A stretch of 64,000 nucleotides of DNA, taken from contig NZ_LNBE01000005.1 of the NCBI RefSeq assembly GCF_001445655.1, positions 72,917 to 136,916 of the forward strand, written 5' to 3'. Below are positions 38,633 to 46,334 of the stretch, in pieces. The stretch comes from Streptomyces roseifaciens. Its GTDB lineage: Bacteria; Actinomycetota; Actinomycetes; Streptomycetales; Streptomycetaceae. The notes under the pieces were generated by a model. That model was given only the letters and a program-made list of their open reading frames with translations, searched no databases and was not told the origin of the DNA. How positions within the stretch are numbered: position 1 is the first letter of the stretch; each line of letters starts with the position of its first letter. The position numbers and the translations under genes were made by a program.

Positions 38633-39577
38633 ATGGCTGACATTCACAAGAAGATCGGCAATCTCTCCGTCCACCCGTTGGCGCTCGGCGGCAATGTCTT
38701 CGGGTGGACAGCGGACGAGGCGGAATCCTTCGCCGTCCTCGACGCGTACGCGGCGGCGGGCGGCAATTTCATCGACACCGCCGACGTCTACTCGGCCTGG
38801 GTCCCGGGCAACGAGGGCGGCGAGTCGGAGACCGTCATCGGCAATTGGTTCGCCTCGCGCGGCAACCGTGCCGACATCGTCCTCGCCACGAAGGTCGGCG
38901 CGGGCGTCCCGGAGCCGCGGGGCCTGCGTGCATCGGTGATCAAGGCGGGCGTGGAGGAATCCCTCCGCCGCCTGCGCACCGACTACATCGACCTCTACTA
39001 CACGCACTACGACGACCCGTCGGTACCGGTGGAGGAGTTCATCACCGCTCTCGACGCGCTGGTGAAGGAGGGCAAGGTCCGCGAGATAGCGGCCTCGAAC
39101 ATCACGCCGGAGCGCCTGCAGGAGTCGCTGGAGTTCTCGGAGGCATCGGGCCTGGCGAAGTACGTGGCGATCCAGCCCCACTACAACCTGGTGTCGCGCG
39201 ACACCTACGAGGGCGACCTGGCGGCGGTGGCGGAGAAGCACGGCCTGGCGGCCGTCCCGTACTTCGCCCTGGCCAAGGGTTTCCTCACGGGCAAGTACCG
39301 CCCGGGCACGACGGTGGACAGCGCCCGGGCGGAGGGCGCCGCGGAGTACCTGCAAACGGACCGCGGCCGCCGCGTCCTGACGGCCCTGGACGAGGTGGCA
39401 GCGGCCCACGAGGCCGAGCTCGCCACGGTCGCCCTGGCCTGGCTGGCGGCTCAGCCCACCGTGGCGACCCCCTTGGCCAGCGCCCGCACGGTGCAGCAGC
39501 TCAAGCCGCTGCTGGCGGTGGTGGACCTGAAGCTGACGGACGCGGAACTGAAGCGCCTGACGGAAGCGTCGGCGTAA
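38633..39577 (+). CDS. Aldo/keto reductase
   Basis: Protein of 314 residues with a TIM-barrel aldo/keto reductase pattern. Catalytic residues fit the tetrad: Asp and Tyr in FIDTADVYSAW, Lys in LATKVG and His in YYTHYDDP. The C-terminal LAWLAAQPTVATPLASART binds NADP(H) phosphate. The start ATG at 38633 has CAGGAG upstream. It stands alone, 37 bases after the M23 peptidase gene and without a clear terminator between, so readthrough is possible. Substrate unknown. Confidence 0.93.
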   Translation: MADIHKKIGNLSVHPLALGGNVFGWTADEAESFAVLDAYAAAGGNFIDTADVYSAWVPGNEGGESETVIGNWFASRGNRADIVLATKVGAGVPEPRGLRASVIKAGVEESLRRLRTDYIDLYYTHYDDPSVPVEEFITALDALVKEGKVREIAASNITPERLQESLEFSEASGLAKYVAIQPHYNLVSRDTYEGDLAAVAEKHGLAAVPYFALAKGFLTGKYRPGTTVDSARAEGAAEYLQTDRGRRVLTALDEVAAAHEAELATVALAWLAAQPTVATPLASARTVQQLKPLLAVVDLKLTDAELKRLTEASA

Positions 39578-39587
39578 TCAAGGCGGA

Positions 39588-39620
39588 GGGCTTCGAGCGG
39601 AAGAACACCGCTCGAAGCCC
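39588..39620. terminator. Terminator between convergent aldo/keto reductase and small gene
   Basis: GGGCTTCGAGCG (39588-39599) and CGCTCGAAGCCC (39609-39620) are perfect 12-base arms. Confidence 0.85.
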
Positions 39621-39625
39621 TTCCC

Positions 39626-39925
39626 TCAAGCCCGGCTCTCGGCCACCCAAGAGGCCAGGGCCACGGCCCCGGCGACCCCGAACACGGCCGGCCAGGCCCC
39701 GACCTTCTTGGCAAGCGGATGCGACCCGGCAAACGCGGCAACGTACAGCCCGGTCAGCGCAGCAGCCTTGGGCGCCCCGACCTTCCCGGCCCACTGCCGG
39801 GCAGCCACCCCACCGGCCACAGCCAGCGCCGCCCCACCGAGCGGCCGCTTCTTGGTCCACCGAGCAACGCCATACCCACCGACAAGCCCACCAGCAGCAA
39901 CAACAGCAGTAGGAACCTGAGCCAT
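39626..39925 (-). CDS. Small Ala/Gly-rich protein with two hydrophobic segments
   Basis: Protein of 99 residues from the ATG at 39923-39925, with GGAGG upstream. Two or three hydrophobic stretches (VVAAGGLVGGYGVARW, ALTGLYVAAFAGSHP, FGVAGAVALASWVA) suggest a small membrane protein; Gly-x-x-x-Gly spacing could help helix packing. No family name is recognised. It is the last gene before the accessory island. Confidence 0.75.
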   Translation of the reverse strand: MAQVPTAVVAAGGLVGGYGVARWTKKRPLGGAALAVAGGVAARQWAGKVGAPKAAALTGLYVAAFAGSHPLAKKVGAWPAVFGVAGAVALASWVAESRA

Positions 39926-40131
39926 CCCACACCTCCGCATCAAAGGACAACGACCTCGCCCAAAGCTAACTTCACAACCGGGCGCAGCGGCGAACCCGCG
40001 TGCCGTCGTCGAAGCCATGAGCCTGGGTAGGGACCGGTTGGGCGGGGGCTGTAGAGGCCCTCTTGACGTGATCACTGATGAGGTCAATCGTCTTGCAGCG
40101 GTGCGCAATCCACTGGGCAGCGGAGGCGATC

Positions 40132-40374
40132 ATGTCCCTAGTCTTCTTCGGCAAGGATCCCAACACCGATGGCGACGAGTGCCCCACGGTGTGGGTGGAC
40201 GACCGGACAGCCGACCTTGTATTTCAGGGGTGGAGGGCCGACGAGGCGACCGAGAAGGAGTGCCTGATGGTCGGCCATATCCCGGAGACCGAGGCTGTCG
40301 TTCGTATCCCGGCACGCATGGTGCCGCTCATCCGGAAGGCGTGCGATGCCGCAGAGCGTACCGAGCTTCGCTGA
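40132..40374 (+). CDS. Small unknown protein, first gene of a DUF6879/XRE cluster
   Basis: Protein of 80 residues from the ATG at 40132 with CGGAGG upstream. It is acidic, begins MSLVFFGKDPNTDGDECPTVWVDD and contains no membrane segment or known motif. The downstream DUF6879 frame begins inside it (29-base overlap), so the two are probably translationally coupled. Codon use is less G/C-biased than in the core genes. Confidence 0.7.
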   Translation: MSLVFFGKDPNTDGDECPTVWVDDRTADLVFQGWRADEATEKECLMVGHIPETEAVVRIPARMVPLIRKACDAAERTELR

Positions 40375-40870
40375 AATGATGGCCGGCTGCCGGCACTCGG
40401 CCGTTCATCTGGAGATGCGGGACACGTACGGGATCGCACCGGAGGCGGCAGAGTTCGAGGCATGGAAGGCCGGGGACGACAGCAGCCGACACGACCGGAC
40501 GGGCCGACGCCGCGCTTGGCTGGATCTTGTACGGGAAACGGTCGGACGCGGCGTGGCCGTACGTCGTGCCCGAATCGTCTCGGAACCTGTCTCCGAGTAC
40601 ATCCGTTTCGAGCATGCGGGAACGGGGCTGAATATCGAAGCTGGCGAAGAGATCCGCTGGCTGCCCAGGCGGCAGGCTTCGGATATCGCCTTGCCCGGTA
40701 ACGACTTCTGGCTGTTCGACGAGCGGGTAGTGCGGTTCAACCACTTCACCGGTGACGGCGCATCCGCCGGCCCCGAAGTGGCCGATGAGGCCGCAGTGGT
40801 GCGGCTCTGCGCCTCGGCATTCGAGACAGTGTGGGCGCGCGGCGTCCCGCACGACAGCTTCAAGGTCTGA
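40346..40870 (+). CDS. DUF6879-like protein
   Basis: Protein of 174 residues resembling the actinobacterial DUF6879 group: SAVHLEMRDTYG near the start, then WLDLVRETVGRGVAVRRARIVSEPVSEYIRFEH, LPRRQASDIALPGNDFWLFD and VVRFNHFTGDG. The function of the family is unknown. It is regularly found beside XRE/DUF5753 regulators, as here. It sits between the 80-residue gene and the XRE gene in one direction. Confidence 0.82.
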   Translation: MPQSVPSFAEMMAGCRHSAVHLEMRDTYGIAPEAAEFEAWKAGDDSSRHDRTGRRRAWLDLVRETVGRGVAVRRARIVSEPVSEYIRFEHAGTGLNIEAGEEIRWLPRRQASDIALPGNDFWLFDERVVRFNHFTGDGASAGPEVADEAAVVRLCASAFETVWARGVPHDSFKV

Positions 40871-40895
40871 TCGGCTAACCGCCGGACCACAGCTC

Positions 40896-41747
40896 ATGTC
40901 CTCATCCCCGTCGTCCAGTGCTCAAGCGGCCCGTGAAGCGCTGGCAGCGCGCCTGCGGGAGCTGCGCCTGGACGCGGGGCTGTCAGGCCGCGACGTGGCC
41001 GCCCGGTGCGATTGGCACCCGGCCAAGTCCTCCCGGTTGGAGAACGCGAGGACCGGGCCCTCGGACGACGACATCCGGGCGTGGTGCCGCGCCTGTGGTG
41101 CCGAAGACCAGGCAGCCGATCTGATCGCCGCGAGCCATACCGCCGAGTCCATGTACGTCCAGTGGCGACGCCTCCAGCGCACGGGACTGCGCAGACTCCA
41201 AGAGTCGTACGTCCCTCTGTATGAACGGACACGACACTTCCGCGTCTACTCCTCCAGAGTCGTCCCCGGCGTGCTCCAGACCGAGGAGTACGCCCGCGCC
41301 CTGCTTGCCACGATCGCCGGCTTCCGCCAGCTGCCGGACGATTCAGCCGAGGCCGCGTCAGCACGCGTCGCGCGCTCCCACGTGATCCGGGAAGGCGGCC
41401 ACAGCTTCGCTCTGCTCATGGAAGAGGACGTTCTCTACTACCGCTACGGCGACGCCCGGGCCATGTCCGCCCAGCTGGGCTACCTGCTGTCCGTCATGCC
41501 GTTGCCGTCCGTCTCGTTGGGGATCATCCCGCGCGCGGCTCCTCGGCGTATGTGGGGGCAGGAAACGTTCACCATGTTCGATGATCAACGGGTCCACGTG
41601 GAGCTGCTGACAGCCAAGGTCACCGTCACACAACCGAGCGATGTCGTCACATACGCACGGGCGTTCGCCGAACTGTCCAAGATGGCGGTCCACGGAAGTG
41701 AGGCCCGAGCACTGGTCGCAGCTGCCATCGGCGTCCTCGAAGGGTGA
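40896..41747 (+). CDS. XRE-family regulator with DUF5753 domain (Scr1-type)
   Basis: Protein of 283 residues. An N-terminal helix-turn-helix (LRELRLDAGLSGRDVAARCDWHPAKSSRLE) is followed by the DUF5753 effector domain (YVPLYERTRHFRVYSSRVVPGVLQTEEYARALL, then LGIIPRAAPRRMWGQETFTMFDD). Scr1-type proteins act as antitoxin-like or developmental regulators in Streptomyces, usually with a DUF397 partner; here the partner position is occupied by DUF6879. The spacing of 25 bases suggests one operon with the two upstream genes. The ATG at 40896 lacks a strong Shine-Dalgarno. Confidence 0.88.
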   Translation: MSSSPSSSAQAAREALAARLRELRLDAGLSGRDVAARCDWHPAKSSRLENARTGPSDDDIRAWCRACGAEDQAADLIAASHTAESMYVQWRRLQRTGLRRLQESYVPLYERTRHFRVYSSRVVPGVLQTEEYARALLATIAGFRQLPDDSAEAASARVARSHVIREGGHSFALLMEEDVLYYRYGDARAMSAQLGYLLSVMPLPSVSLGIIPRAAPRRMWGQETFTMFDDQRVHVELLTAKVTVTQPSDVVTYARAFAELSKMAVHGSEARALVAAAIGVLEG

Positions 41748-41858
41748 TCGCCTTGCAATCGCCTGCAATCTCATTGATGCCGACGTTCCCCTGTCCCTAG
41801 CGTGTGCAGCGCCATCCGCCCCGGCCCTGGGTTGAGACCCGTCCTGCCGAGGGCGGTT

Positions 41859-41880
41859 GCTGGCCATGGTGATGGCCAGC
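41859..41880. terminator. Perfect short hairpin between convergent island genes
   Basis: GCTGGCCAT (41859-41867) and ATGGCCAGC (41872-41880) pair fully with a GGTG loop. It lies between the XRE gene and the convergent winged-helix gene. Confidence 0.6.
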
Positions 41881-41978
41881 GGTGACTGAACGGAGGCGCC
41901 GGCCTGCTCTGACCCGCACCACAACGATGCGACGGACGACAGGGCACCTGCCACTGGCGCCCCATGCGTAGATGCTGG

Positions 41979-42854
41979 TCAGCGCCGTGCCCGTGCCAGA
42001 GCGCGCAACTGGGAGACGTGACTGCGGACGGCAGCTTGTACCTCGCCCAGCGGGTCCGAGGACGGCACGTCACCGCGACAGGGGCGGCACAGGCCGCCGG
42101 ACAGGGCTTCGGGGCGGCCGGGGACGCCGCAACCGGTGCACTCCATGACGCGGTGGGGTGCCGAGGCCACCCCGTACGGGACCTGGAAAGGCTCAGGCGG
42201 CAGCCTGTCGATGAGCCTCTTGCGGGTGAATGCCCCTGGGCAGTGGATGACGTCAGGGAGCCCGGTCGTGAGGATCCGCGCGAATTCCAACGGCGTGACG
42301 CCGCGCGCGAACCACTCGGCGGCGAGGCCTTCGAGGGCGGAGCACTCGGCGGCGGAGAGCGTCAGACGGGGGTCGGAACAGCCGAGGGTCGCCAGGGCGA
42401 TGTAGGCGGGGGAGCACTCGTTTCGCGCCTTCTCACTCTCTGGCCCAGGGGGCGAGGAGGCGGCCGACGAAGGCGCGCCCTGCCCGGACGTACGAGCGAG
42501 GAAGGCCTCCCACCAGGCGTCGTCCCGCGCGGTCCGGGAGAAGTACGAGCGGGACACCCACTGCGTATGGCCTTCGCCGACGACTTCCCTGATACGGCGC
42601 AGGTGGCCGGCCGCGGACAGGACCTTGAGGGCGGAGGCCACGGCTTGCTGCCCGTAGGCGGGGAGCTCCTTGGCGAGGGTCTTGATGTCGACGGCGGCGC
42701 CGTCGGGAAGCCGGTCGATGTGAGCGGCGATGGACGCCTCGCGGGCGGGGAGGTGAGCGAAGTCGCCCCGGCCGCGCGGGGCTTGATCGGGTGCGGTCCG
42801 CTTGCCGTATCCGGACGCGGCCATGGGGGGAGCGATAAGGTTGGCGACAGCCAC
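41979..42854 (-). CDS. Winged-helix (MarR-like) protein with C-terminal zinc ribbon
   Basis: Protein of about 291 residues from the GTG at 42852-42854; an ATG at 42824 is a shorter alternative. The first half contains a winged-helix pattern (IAAHIDRLPDGAAVDIKTLAKELPAYGQQAVASALKVLSAAGHLRRI). The middle is variable and rich in Ser/Pro, and the C-terminus has C-x2-C ... C-x2-C (CTGCGVPGRPEALSGGLCRPC), a zinc ribbon. Similar streptomycete proteins are annotated as MarR-family regulators. Target genes are unknown. Confidence 0.75.
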   Translation of the reverse strand: MAVANLIAPPMAASGYGKRTAPDQAPRGRGDFAHLPAREASIAAHIDRLPDGAAVDIKTLAKELPAYGQQAVASALKVLSAAGHLRRIREVVGEGHTQWVSRSYFSRTARDDAWWEAFLARTSGQGAPSSAASSPPGPESEKARNECSPAYIALATLGCSDPRLTLSAAECSALEGLAAEWFARGVTPLEFARILTTGLPDVIHCPGAFTRKRLIDRLPPEPFQVPYGVASAPHRVMECTGCGVPGRPEALSGGLCRPCRGDVPSSDPLGEVQAAVRSHVSQLRALARARR

Positions 42855-43167
42855 GGGATCAGTCCTGTGATCTTGGTGGTCAAACCCCGGCCTGGTGTTG
42901 GTAGCACCGGTGCCGGGGTTGTTCGTTGTGGCGCACGCTACACGCCGACAGCGAGGCGTGGCGACTCGGTTGCACAAAGTCAACAGGTGTGCTTACGCGC
43001 ACGCCCACGCGAGCTGGGCGGGAGGGTGGGTAAGCCTCACCACCCATTCCTCACATGGACCGCTCGAATCCCGACTCCCGAATCTCGGAGGTGCAAATCT
43101 CCTGGTGCCGTCGACGGGAGGGCATGGGCCACCGCCGTGCCCCGAGCTTCGGGTCGCAGGTTGATGC
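42855..43167 (-). other. Intergenic stretch inside the island, no gene
   Basis: No gene is supported. It holds the perfect 10-base palindrome GCACCGGTGC (42904-42913) upstream of the winged-helix gene, a possible operator, and a weak hairpin GGGTGG/CCACCC (43024-43045) downstream of the DUF397 gene. Confidence 0.35.
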
Positions 43168-43383
43168 TCAGTCGAGCTTGCCGCCCCTTATGCCTACGAC
43201 AAATCCACCCCAGGCGGCGTAAGAGAAGGCGAGAACTGCCCCCACCGCCTGCTTCGAATCACGGATGACTGCGGTCCCGTCGGCAGTGAAGGCGGCCTCC
43301 AGGCACTCGCCCCCCGTGCCGTTGCTGTAGCTGCTCTTGAACCAACCTGTCTGGGTGCCTATGGCAGGTGGCGTTCTGCTCAT
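43168..43383 (-). CDS. DUF397 protein
   Basis: Protein of 71 residues. The DUF397 hallmarks are W-FKSSYSNGTGGECLEAAF, then VIRDSKQ and a C-terminal FSYAAWGGFVVGIRGG. DUF397 proteins are the small partners of DUF5753 XRE regulators in Streptomyces; in some studied pairs they behave like toxin and antitoxin or affect development and antibiotic production. Its ATG overlaps the stop codon of the upstream XRE gene (ATGA). Confidence 0.92.
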   Translation of the reverse strand: MSRTPPAIGTQTGWFKSSYSNGTGGECLEAAFTADGTAVIRDSKQAVGAVLAFSYAAWGGFVVGIRGGKLD

Positions 43384-44228
43384 CAGGAGTACTCCTCTAG
43401 GGCGCGCTTGATCAGTGCAGCTGACTGCGGCGGGCTCGCAGCGATGGCCCGCATGCTGTCGAATGCCTTCACGTACTGGCCGACGTCATCGGGAGATTCC
43501 AGGTAGAACGCATCGGTCAATCCGTCTCGGTAGACGACATCTGGATCGGCCTGCTCAGGGAAGCCAAGGATCGTGAACGCTCCCGTCGCAGGGTAGGACC
43601 CTGCGTCGAAGGGCAGAACCTGCAGCGTCACGTTCTTCAGCTGGCTTGTAGCGAGCATATATTCGAGTTGCGCACACATCAGGGCCTTGTCGCCCACGAT
43701 GTGGCGTAGCACGCTCTCGTGCACGATGGCCCAGAGGTCCGGCGGGTTCGCGCGGCGGAGGATCGCCTGGCGCTCCATACGGACATTCACGTGGCGCTCG
43801 AGTTCTTCCCCCTCAAGCTGGGAAGACGCCCGATGTAGCTCGGCCGTGTAGGCGGGCGTCTGCATGAGCCCAGGCACGAACTCGCACTGGTACTGGCGCA
43901 AGCTTGATGCGCCCTGTTCCAGCCCGATGTACACGGAGAACCATGGTGGAACCGCTGCGCCGTGAGCGTGCCACCAGCCTCGGAGTTTGGAGTCCTTGGC
44001 CAGCTGCATGAGGAACTCGCGCAGTTCGTCGGTGGTGCCGTAGAAGCGGCACAAGGCGCCGATGTCGGATGGCTGCACCCTCCCGCTGCCAGTCTCCAGC
44101 CGGTTGACCTTCGAACCGCTCCAGTGCAGAGCCGCACCTACTTCGTTGCACGTCAGTTCATGGTCCTCGCGCAGCTTCTTGAGCTCGATGGCCAGTCGGC
44201 GACGGCGAGCGGTTGGCGATCCTGTCAC
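43383..44228 (-). CDS. XRE-family regulator with DUF5753 domain, partner of DUF397
   Basis: Protein of 281 residues from a GTG at 44226-44228 with AGGAGG at ideal spacing. The helix-turn-helix LTCNEVGAALHWSGSKVNRLETG is at about 25-50; DUF5753 follows (WFSVYIGLEQGASSLRQYQCEFVPGLMQTPAYTAEL; LQVLPFDAGSYPATGAFTIL). It is the Scr1/WhiJ-like member of a three-gene module with DUF397 and the divergent ATPase. The G+C content is visibly low (52% in one line counted). Confidence 0.92.
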   Translation of the reverse strand: MTGSPTARRRRLAIELKKLREDHELTCNEVGAALHWSGSKVNRLETGSGRVQPSDIGALCRFYGTTDELREFLMQLAKDSKLRGWWHAHGAAVPPWFSVYIGLEQGASSLRQYQCEFVPGLMQTPAYTAELHRASSQLEGEELERHVNVRMERQAILRRANPPDLWAIVHESVLRHIVGDKALMCAQLEYMLATSQLKNVTLQVLPFDAGSYPATGAFTILGFPEQADPDVVYRDGLTDAFYLESPDDVGQYVKAFDSMRAIAASPPQSAALIKRALEEYS

Positions 44229-44406
44229 TTCAACCTCCTGAGACCTGAGGGGTGTTCAGTCCAGCCGAAGCTCCCAACCTGGCCAATCACCCGATGGGGG
44301 GAATCCTGCGCTGCATATTGCATGGCGGGATCTGCACAGTGTCATCCTCGTCTCAGCAGCGGCGGCTTGGCGCCGTTCAGAAGGGCTAGGAGGGGTGCGA
44401 CCAGGC

Positions 44407-45051
44407 ATGGACATCAAGCGCTGTAGGCCGGTGGAGCTCTGGCAGGTGCCGTTCCTGGCGGTTCCGGAGAGGGTCGACCAGCTCTGCCGGACTCTCCAAG
44501 GCCCCTTGAAGCTCTGGGGACTGCCCGACCTTGTAGGCCCTGCTCAGCTATGCATGGCGGAGTTGGTCACCAACGTGATCACCCATGTCGGCGTGGGAAC
44601 GCCGACATGGGTGACGGTCTCCCTGGAGGGGGCGTGTGTCCGGATCGAAGTCCGAGACCCCGGCCCGCACCGACTCGCTCCACAGGAGCAGCGGCGTGGC
44701 CGGAGCCTTGCCGAGAAGCTGGCCGTTCGCTGGGGCGTGGCTTCTCAAGACCACGGGAAGACGTCCTGGTGCGAGCTTGCTACGGGCCTTCCCGCCACGG
44801 AGGCCCACCCGGCGGATCTTCGAGTGGTCGGTGCCGAGGCCGTCCTCACGCTCTACGGCCGGGGGCCTGCCTGGGGAAGAGCCCACTCTCCACTCCACCG
44901 AGCCGCGTCCGAGGAGGCTGCGACCGACCTCATCGTCGACCTCCTCCACTGGCTCAGAGCCCATGGCACCGACCCGGACACGGCCCTGGACCGCGCGCAG
45001 ACGCGCTACGAAGCAGGGGCGGCGCAAGGGGTGCGGCTCACCGACGATTAG
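44407..45051 (+). CDS. Anti-sigma-like ATP-binding protein (HATPase, RsbW type)
   Basis: Protein of 214 residues. The GHKL ATPase pattern is visible: N box LCMAELVTNVITHV (about residues 46-59) and G1 box EVRDPGPHRL, with a G2-like RRGRSLAEKLAVRWG. Such proteins in Streptomyces are serine kinases or anti-sigma-like factors found with XRE and DUF397 genes. The C-terminal 80 residues are helical (DLIVDLLHWLRAHGTDPDTALDRAQTRYEAG). It lies divergent to the XRE/DUF397 pair and its stop overlaps the convergent SRA-HNH gene by 4 bases. Confidence 0.87.
   Translation: MDIKRCRPVELWQVPFLAVPERVDQLCRTLQGPLKLWGLPDLVGPAQLCMAELVTNVITHVGVGTPTWVTVSLEGACVRIEVRDPGPHRLAPQEQRRGRSLAEKLAVRWGVASQDHGKTSWCELATGLPATEAHPADLRVVGAEAVLTLYGRGPAWGRAHSPLHRAASEEAATDLIVDLLHWLRAHGTDPDTALDRAQTRYEAGAAQGVRLTDD
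44580..44613. repeat. Perfect 15-base inverted repeat inside the ATPase gene
   Basis: CACCCATGTCGGCGT (44580-44594) and ACGCCGACATGGGTG (44599-44613) pair at all 15 positions around GGGA. It falls on the codons after the N box (HVGVGTPTWV). Confidence 0.9.
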
Positions 45052-46313
45052 TCCGTGCCCGGGGCCTTCTGCGACTCGTGGTGATCGCGGTGGTGCTTGA
45101 GGTGCTCGGCGTTTATGGGGTGTTCGGGGTGCTGACGCAACTTATAGCCATGCTGCTGGGATCCGCGCTCAGCGACCGTGCCATCTGCATTGATGATTAT
45201 CATCCCAAAGTCGAATTCCACGTGGTGATTCGGGCAGAGACACAGCACGTTATCGGTTGTGTCTGGTCCGTTGTGCGGACGGCCGAGTGGGCGTACGTGA
45301 GCGGCCTCCGCATAGGCGCCCGTGGGGGTCTCGATGCGAGTTCCGCAGACCTGGCACGTGTGGTTGTGTATCTTCTTCACCCAGTTGGCGACGGCAGTGC
45401 TTCTGATGATGCGCTGCGTTTCACCCTTCTTGCGGTCTGGGGTGTCATTCCCGGTGGGCTGGGATCCAAGGGCGGGTGCAGTAGCGGGTGTTTTCCGGGG
45501 CGAACGGGAGAACTTTGCCGCGTTTATGGCCGCGTTACGGTCGATGGAGTCAGGGGAGGCAACGGCGCGCAGCTGATATCTCCACACCAAGGACCCGGAC
45601 GTTCCACGCTGCGACCAGTGTTTCTCGACGCGGTAGAGCCCGTCGTACCGCAGCCCCTCTGATGGTGAGTGTTCTCGGTCACCGCTGGATCCGCGGATGA
45701 CGCGGACCGGTCTGCCTGTGGCAATGCTGTTGACGAGTGCTGCGTTTCCGAGTGTCAGGACTTGGTCTTTGACCTGGCGCTTGGTGGCCTGGTCTTGGCC
45801 GCCCTGCCCGGTGTAGATAATTTCGTCACCGTAGTCTTCGTCGTCCTCGTACCCGCCCGAAACGACGATGGACTTCGCCTCTTCGCTTGCCTTTCCCCAA
45901 ATGCCACCTTGCAGGTGCGCGTGAACCCCAGCGGCACGTAGGGCTCGACGGTTTGGGAAGCCCATCCCTACGGGAACATAGGGCGGATGGCCGAAGCCGT
46001 CGAACGGCTTCTCTAGCAGGCCTGCAGTGAGTAGGAGTGGCTCCCATGGGTCGTTCGGAAAGTATTCAGCAAGGAGTGCTGTCACCTCCCGGGCGACACC
46101 GTTGGCTGCAAGGAGCTCGTAGAGGGTGCTCTCGAGCCCGACTCTGGTGTCGTCAGCCGCGCTGCGTTGGGTAGCTGCACGGCCAATCGCCTCGAGATGA
46201 CGACGGGCGTCGTCCGGCCCGTTCTGTTTCCCCAACTCCCATTTAGCCCGCAGAGAAGCAAGTACCTCTGAAAGGCTGGGAGCAGAACCGGAACCGATCT
46301 CGCTTTCAGACAC
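45048..46313 (-). CDS. SRA-HNH modification-dependent endonuclease (type IV restriction)
   Basis: Protein of 421 residues from the GTG at 46311-46313 (TAGGAGCG upstream). Residues about 105-240 form an SRA/YDG domain: VHAHLQGGIWGKASEEAKSIV, then SGGYEDDEDYGDEIIYTGQGG. SRA domains flip and bind modified cytosine. Residues about 320-385 are an HNH nuclease with zinc Cys pairs (CQVCGTRIE; LCLCPNHHVEFD) and the catalytic AAHV. This order matches Sco5333 and Tbis1, known 5-methylcytosine-dependent enzymes; ScoMcrA has an extra N-terminal domain. It should cut incoming methylated DNA. The N-terminal 100 residues are helical and unrecognised. Low G+C suggests transfer. Confidence 0.9.
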   Translation of the reverse strand: MSESEIGSGSAPSLSEVLASLRAKWELGKQNGPDDARRHLEAIGRAATQRSAADDTRVGLESTLYELLAANGVAREVTALLAEYFPNDPWEPLLLTAGLLEKPFDGFGHPPYVPVGMGFPNRRALRAAGVHAHLQGGIWGKASEEAKSIVVSGGYEDDEDYGDEIIYTGQGGQDQATKRQVKDQVLTLGNAALVNSIATGRPVRVIRGSSGDREHSPSEGLRYDGLYRVEKHWSQRGTSGSLVWRYQLRAVASPDSIDRNAAINAAKFSRSPRKTPATAPALGSQPTGNDTPDRKKGETQRIIRSTAVANWVKKIHNHTCQVCGTRIETPTGAYAEAAHVRPLGRPHNGPDTTDNVLCLCPNHHVEFDFGMIIINADGTVAERGSQQHGYKLRQHPEHPINAEHLKHHRDHHESQKAPGTD

Positions 46314-46334
46314 TCTTCACGCTCCTAGGTATGT

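Noticed and set aside
40050..40110. TTGACG...GGTCAA near the island's left edge as a promoter or integration site
   Set aside because: No -10 box at proper spacing and no second copy of the sequence at the right edge was seen.
43060..43125. tRNA-like pieces (GGAGGTGCAAATCTCC resembles a T-arm; CTCGAATCCC nearby) inside the island, possible attachment-site remnant
   Set aside because: No acceptor-stem pairing, anticodon arm or D-arm could be assembled around it, so a tRNA or tRNA fragment is not supported.
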